Of a stretch of 64,000 nt of DNA, positions 1-10,127 are shown one piece after another. The stretch lies in NCBI GenBank assembly GCA_033557465.1, contig CM066031.1, forward strand, positions 1,234,149,312 through 1,234,213,311. The letters are read 5' to 3'. This stretch comes from Ichthyophis bannanicus (Eukaryota; Chordata; Amphibia; Gymnophiona; Ichthyophiidae). Under the pieces are notes generated by a model, which had not been told where the DNA came from, did not search any database, and worked only from the letters and a program-made list of their open reading frames with translations. The first letter of the stretch is position 1; every line of letters begins with the position of its first letter. Both the position numbers and the translations under genes were made by a program.

Positions 1-14
1 ACTGTAATCGTACC

Positions 15-566
15 TCTAGCAGAGGGGGAGGTGTATCCCTAATCTCCAAACATGAACTGAACCTCTCCGTCACCGAAACCACTTCCACCCCAGGAATGGA
101 CTCCTTTACAGTGTCCAATCATGCCCTCTCAATATGCCTAATATACCGAGTGCCACAATCAGAGGCTCAAGACCTCTCATTGATCTTTGACATGACATGC
201 ACTAACAAATCTCCATCTCACCCCCTCATACTCTTAGGTGATTTTAACATTTCCTCAACCTCCCAGAAACAGGCCTCCTCCTTCTTAGAAGCTATGCATG
301 TGCTACAATTCTCCCAAATTCTAAAAACACCAACTCACGCCAAAGGCAATACACTTGACCTAATTTTCCTGCCCCAATCTAACACACCAAACACTCAACA
401 CTACTATACTATTCTCCCAATACCATGGTCAGACCACCCACTGATCCTCTTCTCCATCCCCAGCAGATGCACCCAAACCCAGTCACGGCACAAATTCAAA
501 AGAAGACCCGGAAATTCAAGCAATTTGATCCCAACTTATTCCTCAATCAGGTCACCTCCAACTTAG
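15..566 (+). pseudogene. L2-type LINE endonuclease domain, partial
   Basis: Exonuclease-endonuclease-phosphatase fold domain that in LINEs nicks target DNA. The reading is open from about position 15 to a stop at 566. The motif LLGDFN lies near 230-245, the family motif GNTLDLIF near 345-368, and the catalytic-type SDH block (PWSDHPLI) near 420-445. The N-terminal third lies outside the window. It leads into a frame-shifted linker and then RT at about 1200. It is a pseudogene because the linker at 566-1265 has several stops. Confidence 0.75.
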
Positions 567-1199
567 ACACTCTTAAAAGTAACCATACGGATCTCACTGC
601 CCAAACAATGGATGGAACAAAATCATGGCAGCTGCATATCAAGCGCCACCAAAACTTCCAACCAATAACTACCACAAATGAACACCATGGTTCTCAACAT
701 CTCTACACAACATGAAAAAGGACCTAAGACAGAACGCAGCTGGAGATGTTCAAGAGACCCAGAGCTTCACAACTTGTGCTCATACAAACTCCAAGCCTAT
801 TGCATTGAAACTCTTAAACATAAAAGAAACTACAATGAAAACATCATCATGCGCTCAATAAACAAACCCAGGGAACTATTTTCAATAGCTAAATCCCTCC
901 TAAATCAATCAGACAGTTGACTAAGGATAAAATAACCCCACAAACCATAGCTGACCACCTCTGCTCTAAATTCCTCAATCTCATCCACCATATCCCCAAC
1001 ACTTCGTTCACTCACCCTCCAATTCTACCTCTAATACAACCTGGGAAAAGTTTGATTTGCCTTCTCTAGATAACATAATAACTATCATAACAAACCTTAA
1101 CACCTCTACATCTTCACTAGACCTCTGCCCAGTCTCATGGGTAAAAACCACCAAAGAAACTTGCTCCATACATACATAGCATAGTACAAACCTCCCTCA

Positions 1200-2137
1200 G
1201 CACTGGGATTATGCCAATCCCCCTCAAAATAGCCTCAATCCGACCCTTACTAAAGGGGTACAAGTTTGACCCCTCGACCCTCACATCATACAGACCAATT
1301 TCAAGAAACCCCTTACTTTCGAAGAAAACAGAAAAGACAGTCCAAACTCAACTCCAAAACTACATTGATGACCACGCCCCCCCCCCCTGATCCTTTTCAA
1401 CATGACTTCAAAAGGAGCCATGGTGTCGAAACCCTACTTACCTCCCTCCTAGGCACGGTCATGCCATACATCCAAACCTCCACACAAGGATGTCTCCTAA
1501 TTTTTCTAGACATAACCTCAGCATTTGACTCGTTTCCTCACAATCAACTCTTTGACAGGCTTTATGACATCAGCCTTAGAAGTACCACCTTTGACTGGTT
1601 CTGTTCTTACTTAGACCACAGAAAACAGTAAGTAAGAATTGGTGATAAGACTTCCCAACCATTCATTCAATCCCAAGGCGTCCCCCAGGGCTCCAGTTTA
1701 TCCGCCCTTCTCTTCAACATCTTTCTTCAACCTATATGTAAAATTTTCCAAAATTTCAAAATCTTCAATTCTATATGGACGACATTATGTTTTTCACCCC
1801 GTTTAACATTGCAAAGCCTGACTTTATCAATATCAGCAACTGTTTCAAACAAATTAGACACTGCCTCCAGCAACACAATCTCTATATTAACCTAGCCAAA
1901 ACAGAAGCCCTCCACCTAGTCACTGAATCTTCATACACCCCACCCCCCTTCACTCATCCTAGGTGACTATACAATAACTGTAAAAACTGAGGTTAAATAT
2001 CTAGGCATAACACTTGACCAGCATCTCTCCTTCCATGAACACATACGTAAAACAACTCAGTCCATATACTCCAAGATCAGAACATTAAGAAATCTCTGCC
2101 CTCTACTAAATCCAGACTCGTTCCACTGTTTGCCAAT
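1200..2137 (+). pseudogene. L2-type LINE reverse transcriptase, N-terminal and palm, broken
   Basis: RT remnant of LINE A. Visible blocks are HGVETLLTSLL, then LIFLDITSAFDS (motif A, near 1498-1530), GVPQGSSLSALLFNI (motif B, near 1678-1720) and YMDD (motif C, near 1772). A stop at 1629-1631 and frame changes near 1640-1770 and at 1966 break it. After 1966 the reading continues as VKYLGITLDQHLSFHEH, the conserved RT segment after the palm. It ends at the nested reverse LINE at 2138. The C-terminal end of the same domain is at 4035-4620. Confidence 0.8.
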
Positions 2138-2386
2138 TTATTATTTTTTTTTTTATTTAAAGCTTTTCCTATACCACACTCTTTAAAATCAGTGTGGTTT
2201 ACAAGCAACATTTTTGTACAAAGCAGGGGGAGCCTGCTTTGTACTTACATTGAACGGGTACTGTAGCTTGGATTAGAACTGGAGTAACTATATACAATCT
2301 GAGAAGAGTGCCACTGAGCTGTTGTAATGACATGATGTGCTCTAATAACTATGTACAGGATTGTCAGTTATTTACAAGCTTGTCAG

Positions 2387-3287
2387 TTATTTACAATTAG
2401 ATGGTTGGACTGATAGGTGGGGGTATGGTGGGTGGAGTTGTATTGTTGGCATGTGCAGAAGAAAAAGGTGGTGCTTTAATGCCTTCCTGAATTGGGTGAG
2501 GTCAGTGATCGCTCGGATGGTGGTTGGGAGCTCGTTCCAGCGAGTAGGTGCGTAGAACAAAAAGGCTCTGTTCTTTGTTACTTGAGAGCATTTTGTTATT
2601 TCACGGGGGATTAGTGTGTTGGTGGTGAAGGTCCTTCTTGATCTGTTTGGAGGAGTGGGGTGGAAAAGATCCATTAGGGAGGTGGAGGATATTTTGTTGA
2701 TGGCTTTGAAGGTCAGCAGTACTACTTTGTAGGTGAGCCGACAGTTGATTGGCAGCCAGTGCAGGTCTTTTAAGATTGGGGTAATGTGGTCTCTTCTAGA
2801 GGCGTCATGTAGGGAGTGAGCAGCAGTGTTCATTGCTAGCTGTAGTGAGTTCAGTGAGTTCAGTGAGTTCTTGGGGAGTCCATGCAGGATCACGTTGGCG
2901 TAGTCGAAGTGGGGGGTTACAAGTGCCTGGAAAATTGTTCGGAAGTCCTCTGGCTGCAGCAAGGGTCGAATTGTCCGCATCTTATGGTAGATTGCCTTTA
3001 TGGTGTTGCCTATGTGTGCTTTCATGTTGAGGTGCCGGTCTAGCATGATGCCTAGATAGCGGATGGTGGATCTGCTTGGGAGCTCGGTGTCTCTCACCTT
3101 TATTGATGCGAGTGGGGAAAAGGATTGATTTCTTGTGATGAATAGAACATCTGTCTTGTTGAAATTAGTCCTGAGACTCTCTGAGTGGAACCAATCGGTG
3201 ACAGCATCAAAGCATCTCACTAGTGATGAGAAATCAGGTTGATCGATGGCGAATGGGGTTAAGAGCAGTACGTCATCTGCATATATC
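2387..3287 (-). pseudogene. L2-type LINE RT, palm to C-terminus, almost open
   Basis: On the minus strand the reading starts beside the YADD catalytic motif (near 3275) and is open for about 300 codons to the stop at 2387. It contains YLGIMLDRHLNMKAHI, the HFDYAN block, DHITPILKDLHWLP and the C-terminal RTFTTNTLIPRE and RWNELPTTIRA blocks typical of L2-type RTs. A 9-bp unit repeated three times at about 2843-2876 adds an in-frame S-L-N duplication (NSLNSLNSL). The upstream half (3601-4031) is separated by the SINE. Few lesions suggest a fairly young copy. Confidence 0.82.
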
Positions 3288-3601
3288 AGGTGGAGTGGAG
3301 GAGTGGCCTAGTGGTTGGGGCAAGGTACTTCAGGCCGGAAGGTCGGGGGTTCAAATCCCACTAGAGGACAGCAACCTTGGGCCGGAAGGACTGGGGTTTC
3401 TAGTCCCACAGGTGCTCCTTGTGGTCTTGGGCAAGCCACTTAACCCTCCATAGCCCATGTTCCCTGTAAAATAGTTATCTCCAAGTTATAATGCCCTGTT
3501 CAATGTAATTTCAGTTTGTTCGATGTAAACCGCACTGATGCAGAATAGCGCGGTATATAAGAGAATGTAATAAATAAAAATAAATAAATAATAAAAAAAT
3601 A
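3288..3601 (+). mobile_element. tRNA-derived SINE, class I tail
   Basis: The head has an internal Pol III promoter: A-box-like TGGCCTAGTGGTT near 3304-3316 and B-box-like GGTTCAAATCC near 3349-3359. The body runs CCTTGTGGTCTTGGGCAAG-like sequence to an A/T-rich tail of AATAAA-type repeats at 3568-3601. The last ~60 bases before the tail match the 3' end of the L2-type LINE at about 37180-37290, with a short hairpin (ACCGC 3529-3533 paired with GCGGT 3550-3554). A near-identical copy is at 30751-31016. Confidence 0.85.
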
Positions 3602-4031
3602 AAAGGAGATATTGAAGGAGCGGATGATTGCACATATGGGCTGCATATATATATATATTGAACAAGAGGGCAGAGTGTGAGGAGCCCTGGGGAACACCTT
3701 GTTTTTGTTGAAAAGGCTCTGAGGTCTTGGAGCCTGTTAGTACCTGCTGCCATCTGTCTGTTAGGTATGATTTGCACCAGCTCCAGGCTGAACCATGGAT
3801 TCCCTTCTCCTGGAGACAAGTCAGGAGTTGCTCATGATTGACAGAGTCGAATGCGGAGGCGATGTCCAAGAAGATAAGGGTGTAGCCTTGTATGATGTTG
3901 TCAATCCCTGTGATTAAGGTGTTGAATAGCATGGTGAGTAGTGTCTCGACGCCATGCGATTCTCTGAAGCCATGCTAGCATGGGTCAAGGGGGGCAGTGG
4001 TTTCAATGTGGTGCTGGATTTGACGTTGGAC
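3601..4031 (-). pseudogene. L2-type LINE RT, N-terminal half
   Basis: N-terminal portion of LINE B's RT on the minus strand. It shows LIFLDIASAFDSVNHEQLL (motif A), GSAWSWCKSYL, and GVPQGSSHSALLFNIYI (motif B). The segment after motif B has picked up an (AT)n run at about 3645-3660 and the coding frame is lost before the SINE at 3601. The first recognisable block, resembling the QIQHHI...APLDP region of the 33946-37301 LINE, sits at the 4031 boundary, so the element was 5'-truncated on insertion. Confidence 0.78.
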
Positions 4032-4800
4032 CAAGCCCTCACCACTCCTACCCTTGACTACTGCAACTTAATATACCATGGCCTTTCAAAGAACAGCATT
4101 CACCCACTCCAATTAGCCCAGAACACAATAGTGTGACTGATATCTAAGACTTCCAGAAGATCTCATATTACCCCTATACTACAACAACTCCACTGGCTAC
4201 CCATCCTGCCTAGGATAAAATTTAAAACCCTCACGCTAATTCACAAAGTTATCCATAATGAATCTGCTCCTTGCCTTTGCCCACTCCTAGCTAAGCCTTC
4301 TAATTCCATGTCCCGCAGACTAAACTCTGCAAACCTTCTACACATCCCATCTCGAAAATGTAAAAGTTCACCATCTACCTGCAATCGTACTTTCTCCTTC
4401 TATGCTCCCACAGAATGGAATGCCCTCCTCCCTGTCCTCCGAAATTGCTCTGATCATGTGGAATTTCACAAAAAAACTTAAAACGCTCCTCTTCAGGAGT
4501 GCTATAATTCCAACCCACAAAACAACATCCAACAAAATCCTACCTAGACTTGCCAACCCCCTACCTACCTCTAAACATCCCCCTCCTCCCCATACCCTCC
4601 CCCCAACTCCTCCCTTTTAAGGTACATAGTTGCCATTTCCTGCATGATAAACAACTGTTACTTATTTTCACTAAGTTCTTATTCTATGTAAAACAGATGT
4701 TCACACACTGTCAGTTCTGAGTTCCTTGTAAACCGTCTTGAATTGTAGAAAGACGGTATATAAAAACATTAAATAAATAAATAAATAAAAATAAATATCA
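4032..4800 (+). mobile_element. L2-type LINE 'A', 3' segment (RT C-terminus and 3' end)
   Basis: Continuation of the LINE at 1-2137. It resumes with LTTPTLDYCNLIYHGL and continues through DHITP-like, LHWLP and FYAPTEWNALL blocks to about 4620, with one in-frame stop near 4134-4136. The 3' UTR ends in a hairpin (ACCGTCTT 4732-4739 with AAGACGGT 4750-4757) followed by GGTATATAA and an AAATAAATAAA microsatellite tail at 4770-4800, typical of L2-clade elements. Confidence 0.83.
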
Positions 4801-5730
4801 TCTGGTACAGTGCTGCATATTATGTGATTGAGGATGGTACTCTTAGTGGTGGCCATGACACCAGCCCTGGACATGGCTACTTGCACCATACAAGTGAGAG
4901 GACCAGGGCTGTGGGAAGACTCAATATGGATATAATCTAAAAGCTGTGACCTCCTATGTCACACACTGCATGTCCACAGCAAGCCACATGTTCAACAGTG
5001 CACATTGGCAGTGTGTGTTTGCAGTGTGCATGGTCATGGTCGCTTGCATACATGCATATGTACCAAAAGTCCAAATGCCCATAGATGTGTGCTGGTCCCA
5101 GCCCAAGGCAGGATGTAGCAACCTGTAGACCTGTAGCAACCTGTAGGTACAGGCAAGTGGGGAAACAACCATTGGCCAAAAGGATGGTGATGAGCCTGTT
5201 ACAGGGCTAGGGAACAAGACCAAATAATAAGGACCGATTTGGATACTGCTCATGCATTCCCAAAGCAGAAGATCTGAGGAAAAGCCTATACATCCCTTGG
5301 GGGCCCCTGTCATATGCTTTGATACACATTTAGTAATAGTAGGCCAGGAAACACGTGCATATGTTCCGTGCAGAGAAGGGTGCATGTGCGCCATCGGCCT
5401 TAGTATGTGTGCAGCAGTCCATTTTCTATTGTGCACAAGTGAAAATCTCTGCCATGCTTTTTTTTAAACATATATGATCAGGGATGGGGATGTGCTAATT
5501 TTAGAAGGCCAACACATGTGCATGGCGCCTTTTCTAAAATCACCATTGATTTTCACACATTTTGCTTTGCACGTCCTTGCCACTGCATAAACGGCTTTCT
5601 ATAATTTCCCTTTATTTGTACACAAAGATACTTGAAATGCTCCTAGAAACTAAAGCAGAGAATTTGCAGTTACTGCGCAATAATTTTGACAATTACCACG
5701 CGGTAACCGTACTTTAGGAAATAGGCCCCT
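4801..5730. other. Non-coding interval, no gene seen
   Basis: I see no supported gene. Overlapping short ORFs on both strands at 4937-5467 have no recognisable domain. A short direct repeat of a GTAGCAACCT unit is at about 5115-5150. The segment 5580-5730 ends in TTAGGAAATAGGCCCC, a type of end also seen on presumed non-autonomous DNA elements elsewhere here (for example near 14150), so part of it may be an old DNA transposon remnant. Confidence 0.4.
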
Positions 5731-7254
5731 ATATGGGCTATAAAGTTATCGCTTTTCTGCCTTCAGACTCTTTAGAGTCCATGAAAGCAATAATTTCCTT
5801 TTCATCTTAGTGCTCATACATTAGCATTAGCTATAATTTTGCCTTTAGACAGGCTCTGCAGTATACCATGACAATTTCTACTGTGTAATTTTAGAGATGC
5901 TCATTAATCAAAAAAGAATATTGTGACTTGAGCTCCCGAGAATGGCAATTCGTGACTGGCACAATAAAATCCTAAATTATTGTACTTTTGATGATTAGAG
6001 GTGCTGAATTGCTTTCTTCCCCCTTAGAAAATTAGGATTTAACAGCTCTAAAGAAAATCACTAGATAATGAAAGCAGGGGTCTTCGAGACACAACTGATA
6101 TCAGATCTTCCTTGCAGAGACCTTTAATTCAAAAAGAAATTGCAATTTCAGTGCTGTTTTCTGATGGCATTTTTATTGATAAACCTATATTTGAATCAGG
6201 AGTTTAAGAATATGTATGTGGTGTTCAAGATTCTCTGAATGTTGCTTGAGTTTCAAACATTATATACTTAATTTACAGCTGTGGCCATTTCCAGCTCTAC
6301 AATATATTTTCACATTAAAAATTACTAAAATGAAAATGTGCATAGAAAATCTATCCTGTGCATCTGATTGATTTGCTTTAAAGGCAAGAGTCTCTGTCTT
6401 TTATTAGCCACCAACTGAAATGAATTCAAAATGAAAGACCCCCCACTGTGTTCAATTATACTTAGAATGCTGTTGGTATTCTAGAATAAGTATTTCCAAA
6501 GTGTTCAGAATGTTCAAAATAATTGCTTTCCATTTTTTTTTTTGCTGATGATCCCATAAAGACTTGGAAATATTCCACCCATATTGTTGGATATCACATA
6601 TGCAGAAAAAATATATTGCCTCCAATTTGATCTTATGGTTGGTGAATTTGTGTTACAATTGGTTGTTATGACTTAGAACTGAATGAACTAACAGTAGCAA
6701 TGGGATATAAATATCTCAAAAATGTTCATTTTAGTCAGCACCAGATATCTTGGAAGCTCTTATAGACAAAGCCAGTTTGCCTCTCTTGCAGGGCGAATAG
6801 CCTTTGAAGATAGCATATACAAACCCTCAGCATGCCGGCCATTATAAGTAGGGCTTCTATTCTTAGGCGTTTCTAACTTGTAAATTTAGGTGTTTATTGT
6901 CCAGCTAATTAGAAGATATTTGAGTGTGCATTAAACTAGTGTTTATCATATCTTTTGTGGTGCTGGAACTATTGCTGGTAATCTTTTTTGGTTGAATCAA
7001 ACATGGATATTTCTGCAGCTGAGAAGTTGTTAGTATGGGAAAGGCACAAAATCAGCATGAAGGATCCAAGAAGGGAAGAGGGGAAGATGAAAAAATACTA
7101 TGGGATGTGATCTTTTTTGGTGTTTATCCAATAAACACCTATTTTAATTTCTTCTGTTGGGGTTGGAAAGAATTATCGTCCGTGAATCTGGCAAAAACTG
7201 ATTAATTAGTCCCTGCAAGCTTTTGCTTAAATAGTGTGGAAAACAGTACACAAA
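5731..7254. other. AT-rich non-coding interval, possible conserved non-coding DNA
   Basis: No repeat family, ORF or tandem structure was recognised in this 1.5-kb stretch, which is unusual for the window. It is AT-rich with homeodomain-like TAATTA/ATTAAT cores and no obvious element ends. That composition fits either ancient decayed repeats or a conserved regulatory element; the sequence alone cannot decide. Confidence 0.3.
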
Positions 7255-7770
7255 GAAATAAAATATTTAGGGGCTATTTTGGATCGTAAGTTAACTATGC
7301 TTTCTCTAACTGAAATGACTGTACATAAAATATTTTATGGGTTACATCATTTAGGGAGATTGTAATAGGTCTTGAGCCAGCATGACTTTCATGAAGCACT
7401 ACAAGCAATGATTTTGCCATTAGCTAATTATTGTACTGCTCTCTTTGTCAGTGTACTTGATGTGGCGATTCATGCATTGCAGATAGCCTTGAATGCAACT
7501 GCATGCTGGATCTTTGGACTCAAGAGCTGAGATCATATAATTCCAGTTCTTCTGCAATTACATGGGTTGCCCATTAAATGTCATGCCCGGTTTAAGTTAT
7601 TGATGATTGTTTTTAAGACAGTGAGAATAGGTAATTCACCTAAAATGTCATTGTTATTACATTCTATTTCTTCTTAGTTATCACCATTGGTTAAGGATTC
7701 CAGCAATGTGCTTTGCAAGAAAGATCTCAACCCATGTTAGAATATTTTCAGTACTTGGCTGTTAATATGC
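7255..7770 (+). pseudogene. Old L2-type RT C-terminal remnant, split by Ngaro copy 1
   Basis: Translating with frame corrections gives a KYLGAILDRKL block near 7260, a LANYC block near 7420, LQIALNATA near 7478 and LHGLPIKCHARFKLLMIVFKT near 7560-7620: the usual order of L2 RT C-terminal segments. It breaks at about 7770 in the middle of the region that normally reads FxxxAxxLWNxLP. The next block (ELPVFLRVEIET) appears immediately after the Ngaro element at 13665. It is heavily decayed, hence older than the insertion. Confidence 0.6.
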
Positions 7771-8400
7771 GGGGACCCTGCGCGCGGCCACGGCTGGGCG
7801 CGCAGGAAGGGTGTTTTGAATTCATTGGCTCCCGGCGGATGCAGCTGCATGGGAGCCAATCAGGGAGGATTTGGTGGCGTGGGGGGGGGTGGAGCTACTA
7901 GACAGCAGCCTCCGCGTGGTCATTCTCGGTGGAGGCTGCTTGGGGTGCTGGCTTGTTTTTGCGGTGCTCCAGACTTCAGGGTTGCAACGGCAGGAGTCAG
8001 GGCCTGGTGTTGCTGTGCCGGCTGGTGAGGAGGCAGTGCAGAGGCGTTTGGGGCTCCCGGCGGGGACTGGCTGGAGCGGCAAAGCGGATTCCGGCCACTG
8101 GTGGCACCGCGGCTGAAGATTCCGGGCGGTGGCTGTGACTCGAAGTGCAGGCCAGTGGAGGGTTGGGGCGGGGGACCGTTGGCGGCGCTGCGGAGCTATC
8201 GCGTGTCCCCTTTCAGTTTTTGTAGACGCGTGTCTTGGGGCAGGGCTGCAGTAGACGGCAGGGGGGATCCTTTGCTGTGGAGTCCTGATTGGGCCTGTGA
8301 CAAGGGCTAGGTAGAATAAAACCTCAAAAAAAAAACCACATAGGAATACTAAATAAATTAATACAGTTAGTGCTTTAAGGTACTGGGAGCCAGCAGAATG
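7771..8400 (+). repeat. Ngaro copy 1, A-type terminal region and leader
   Basis: The 5' terminal region corresponds to the A repeat of copy 2. Both hold an inverted pair built on TTCATTGGCTCCC and GGGAGCCAAT, at 7821-7860 here and within 52338-52612 in copy 2. An AT-rich stretch at 8310-8370 with an A10 run interrupts the GC-rich sequence and may be a small insertion. ATG at 8398-8400 followed by CGC-rich codons lines up with the mini-exon ATG of copy 2 (52190), but the GT donor there is not kept. Confidence 0.55.
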
Positions 8401-8984
8401 TCGCCGCGCAGGGGGCATGGGGGGCAGGAAAGGGGGCGGGGAAGGGCATGGGGCGTCATCCTACGCCCGCACGTGGGGAGCAAGGGTATGAGACTGGTGG
8501 GGGGAGGGGGATTGGTGGGGAGATAGGGCGTTTGGTGGCTGGGAGGGGCAAGGGGGGTGGGGGGCACCGCATGATGTGGGTGGCGGTCGGGGGGGGCCGG
8601 TGTGGCAAAAAAGTCAGGGGGTGGGAGGGCAGGGCGGGTGATCCCGCCCCTCAGAGGGCTCGGTGGGCTAGTGGGGCACAGAGCGGGGTGGGGGAGTTGG
8701 CGGGGGGAGAATATGCAGTGGGGGGGGGGGGGGTTGTTCCAGAGGCGAGTTGGAGGGTGACTTGGGGGAAGTGGGGGGTTGAGGGAGCAGGGGCAGGGGG
8801 GTCTCCAGCCGGGGTTGGCACAGTGGAACCTCTCCCCTGCGGGCTGGGCTCCGGTCCAGGGTGCCTATATGGTAGCTGGGGGCCCTCGCATTGGGAGCAT
8901 TGGCTTGGGGGGGGGGTCAGGGCACGTCTAGAGCAGAGTGGGGTGGGCCCTGGTCTTCTGCTTGGTTGCCGGCAGTTCCCCCCC
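8401..8984 (+). other. G-rich leader of Ngaro copy 1
   Basis: The coding strand has many runs of four or more G, densest at 8400-8800, so it could form G-quadruplexes. Long apparent ORFs here come from the low-complexity composition. Segments such as GGGAGCAGGGGCAGGGG near 8780 align with the leader of copy 2 (near 51790, minus), so the G-rich leader is an ancestral feature of the family, not local decay. Confidence 0.5.
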
Positions 8985-9009
8985 TGTTTTTTCTCTTATG
9001 TCTCCGCAG
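8983..9009 (+). promoter_or_regulatory. Candidate 3' splice acceptor upstream of ORF1
   Basis: A pyrimidine tract (CCCCCCTGTTTTTTCTCTT) ends in CCGCAG at 9009, followed by GGG. Copy 2 has the same architecture at the corresponding place (CCCCTGTTTTTCC... CCCCAG, AG at 51551-51550 on minus). An ATG follows shortly in both (9019 here). Conservation between diverged copies in an otherwise G-rich leader argues for a functional acceptor. Confidence 0.5.
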
Positions 9010-9018
9010 GGGCAAGCG

Positions 9019-10127
9019 ATGGCGCAGCCGGCTTGGAGGACTGGCGATGGTGGTCGGGAACTCTGGTCGAGGCCGAGTGGAGGAGTAGCTGCCAGGCAAG
9101 GGGCTGCTGCAGAGGCATCCAGTGGGAGGTGCATTGCGACGGCGCAGACCTGTGAGGTGGTCGACCACGTGGACGCCAGGACTGCCATTGCCGCTGTGGC
9201 AGATGGTCATGAGACAGGTGAATTGTCAGGCTTGCTGGGTGATGGGATGGCAGGGCAGGAAGGTCTGGGGAAGATGGCGGGTGGAGCGCGGAAGAAACGG
9301 CGGCGTTCTTGTCGGCGGCGTCATAGCTTGGAGTCATCCTCCTCCTCGTCCTCGGGCGATTTGTCGTCAGCATCTGGGGGGAGATGTTGCGGCATGGGGG
9401 AGATAGGGAAGGTGGGTCGGGGGCTAGGGTGGGGGGAGGGGCCCCATCGGTGGTTGCGTTCCCAGAGCTGTGGGAAGGGGTGCCGAGGCGGCTTCGTCGT
9501 AAGATCCGGAAGCGGCGCTATATAGATATATTTTGGCTTTTGGAAGGAAGGAAGCGATTGGGGGAGAGCCGGAAAAAGAGGAAGGAAGACGAGAAGGAGG
9601 GCCGGGTTAAGAAGGTTGCGCGCAATGTAGTGAACTGGACTCGTTCCTTTCTGCGTCTAGCCAGTGTGTGGGGACATCACATGCCGGAGCACTATGGAAT
9701 GCTCTTAGCATACGCGGACTCTATATTGGAGGTGTCCCAGACACATGAAGGGTGGGCGTGGCTGAACTATGATGAAAAGTTCAGGGACAAAATGGAAGAG
9801 AATAGATTGTTATCCTGGGGCACACAGGATATTAACCTCTGGCTGACCCAAATGTCCGCTAGGTCGGGTGTAGGTGTGGGGGGTGGGGGGAGAGGCGGTA
9901 CGTTGCTGCCGACAGGGGCGGCTCGTTCCTTTCAGTTTGCAGCAAAAAGCTGGGGCTGGGGGGGGGGGGTCAATGACATGTGTTGGAGGTTTAATAGGTC
10001 CACCTGCCCTTTCCCCGACTACAAGTTCAAACACCTCTGCTCCATTTGTGGAGGAGGGCACTCCGCTGCAAGGTGTATTAAGAAAGCACCCACCAGTGCC
10101 TTGGGGACAGCCTCCAAGTCTCAATGA
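9019..10127 (+). pseudogene. Ngaro ORF1 (gag-like, zinc knuckle), copy 1
   Basis: Presumed nucleic-acid-binding structural protein. From about 9455 the frame is secure: a basic segment (VPRRLRRKIRKRRY), then a conserved globular block ending in DINLWLTQMS near 9830-9855, then a cysteine-rich end with CWRFN, C, and CSICGGGHSAARC near 10035-10078. One cysteine seen in copy 2 (CPFPDC) is tyrosine here. Upstream, 9019-9450 is serine- and arginine-rich and in a different frame, so a frameshift lies in the G-runs around 9410-9450. The true N-terminus is uncertain. The stop at 10127 lies 17 residues after the last cysteine, close to copy 2 (15 residues). Confidence 0.65.

Larger units (their letters stand above)
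1..2137 (+). mobile_element. L2-clade LINE 'A', 5' segment (endonuclease and most of RT)
   Basis: Degraded non-LTR retrotransposon entering from the left edge. It has an apurinic endonuclease block followed by reverse transcriptase blocks with GVPQGSSLS and YMDD-type motifs, which is the L2/CR1-group arrangement. The RT stops abruptly at 2137, where a reverse-oriented LINE begins. The same reading resumes at about 4035 with the next RT residues (ALTTPTLDYCN), so 4035-4800 is the rest of the same copy. Frameshifts and stops throughout show it is dead. The clade call rests on motif recognition only. Confidence 0.85.
2138..4031 (-). mobile_element. L2-type LINE 'B', 5'-truncated, nested in LINE A
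   Basis: A reverse-strand LINE beginning at its RT N-terminus (near 4031) and ending in an A-rich 3' tail at 2138-2160. It contains the RT, a 3' UTR with two perfect hairpins (2216-2244 and 2173-2198), and a SINE insertion at about 3288-3601. Removing 2138-4031 rejoins LINE A cleanly with CCAA present at both junctions, as expected for a short target-site duplication. Its 3' end resembles that of the LINE at 33946-37301. Confidence 0.82.

Noticed and set aside
3288..3370. Possible functional tRNA gene
   Set aside because: A and B boxes are present, but the sequence continues as a multi-copy SINE with an A/T-rich tail and does not form a clean mature tRNA.
8448..9155. 235-codon Gly-rich ORF in the Ngaro leader
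   Set aside because: Follows from long G-runs; not conserved as a frame in copy 2.
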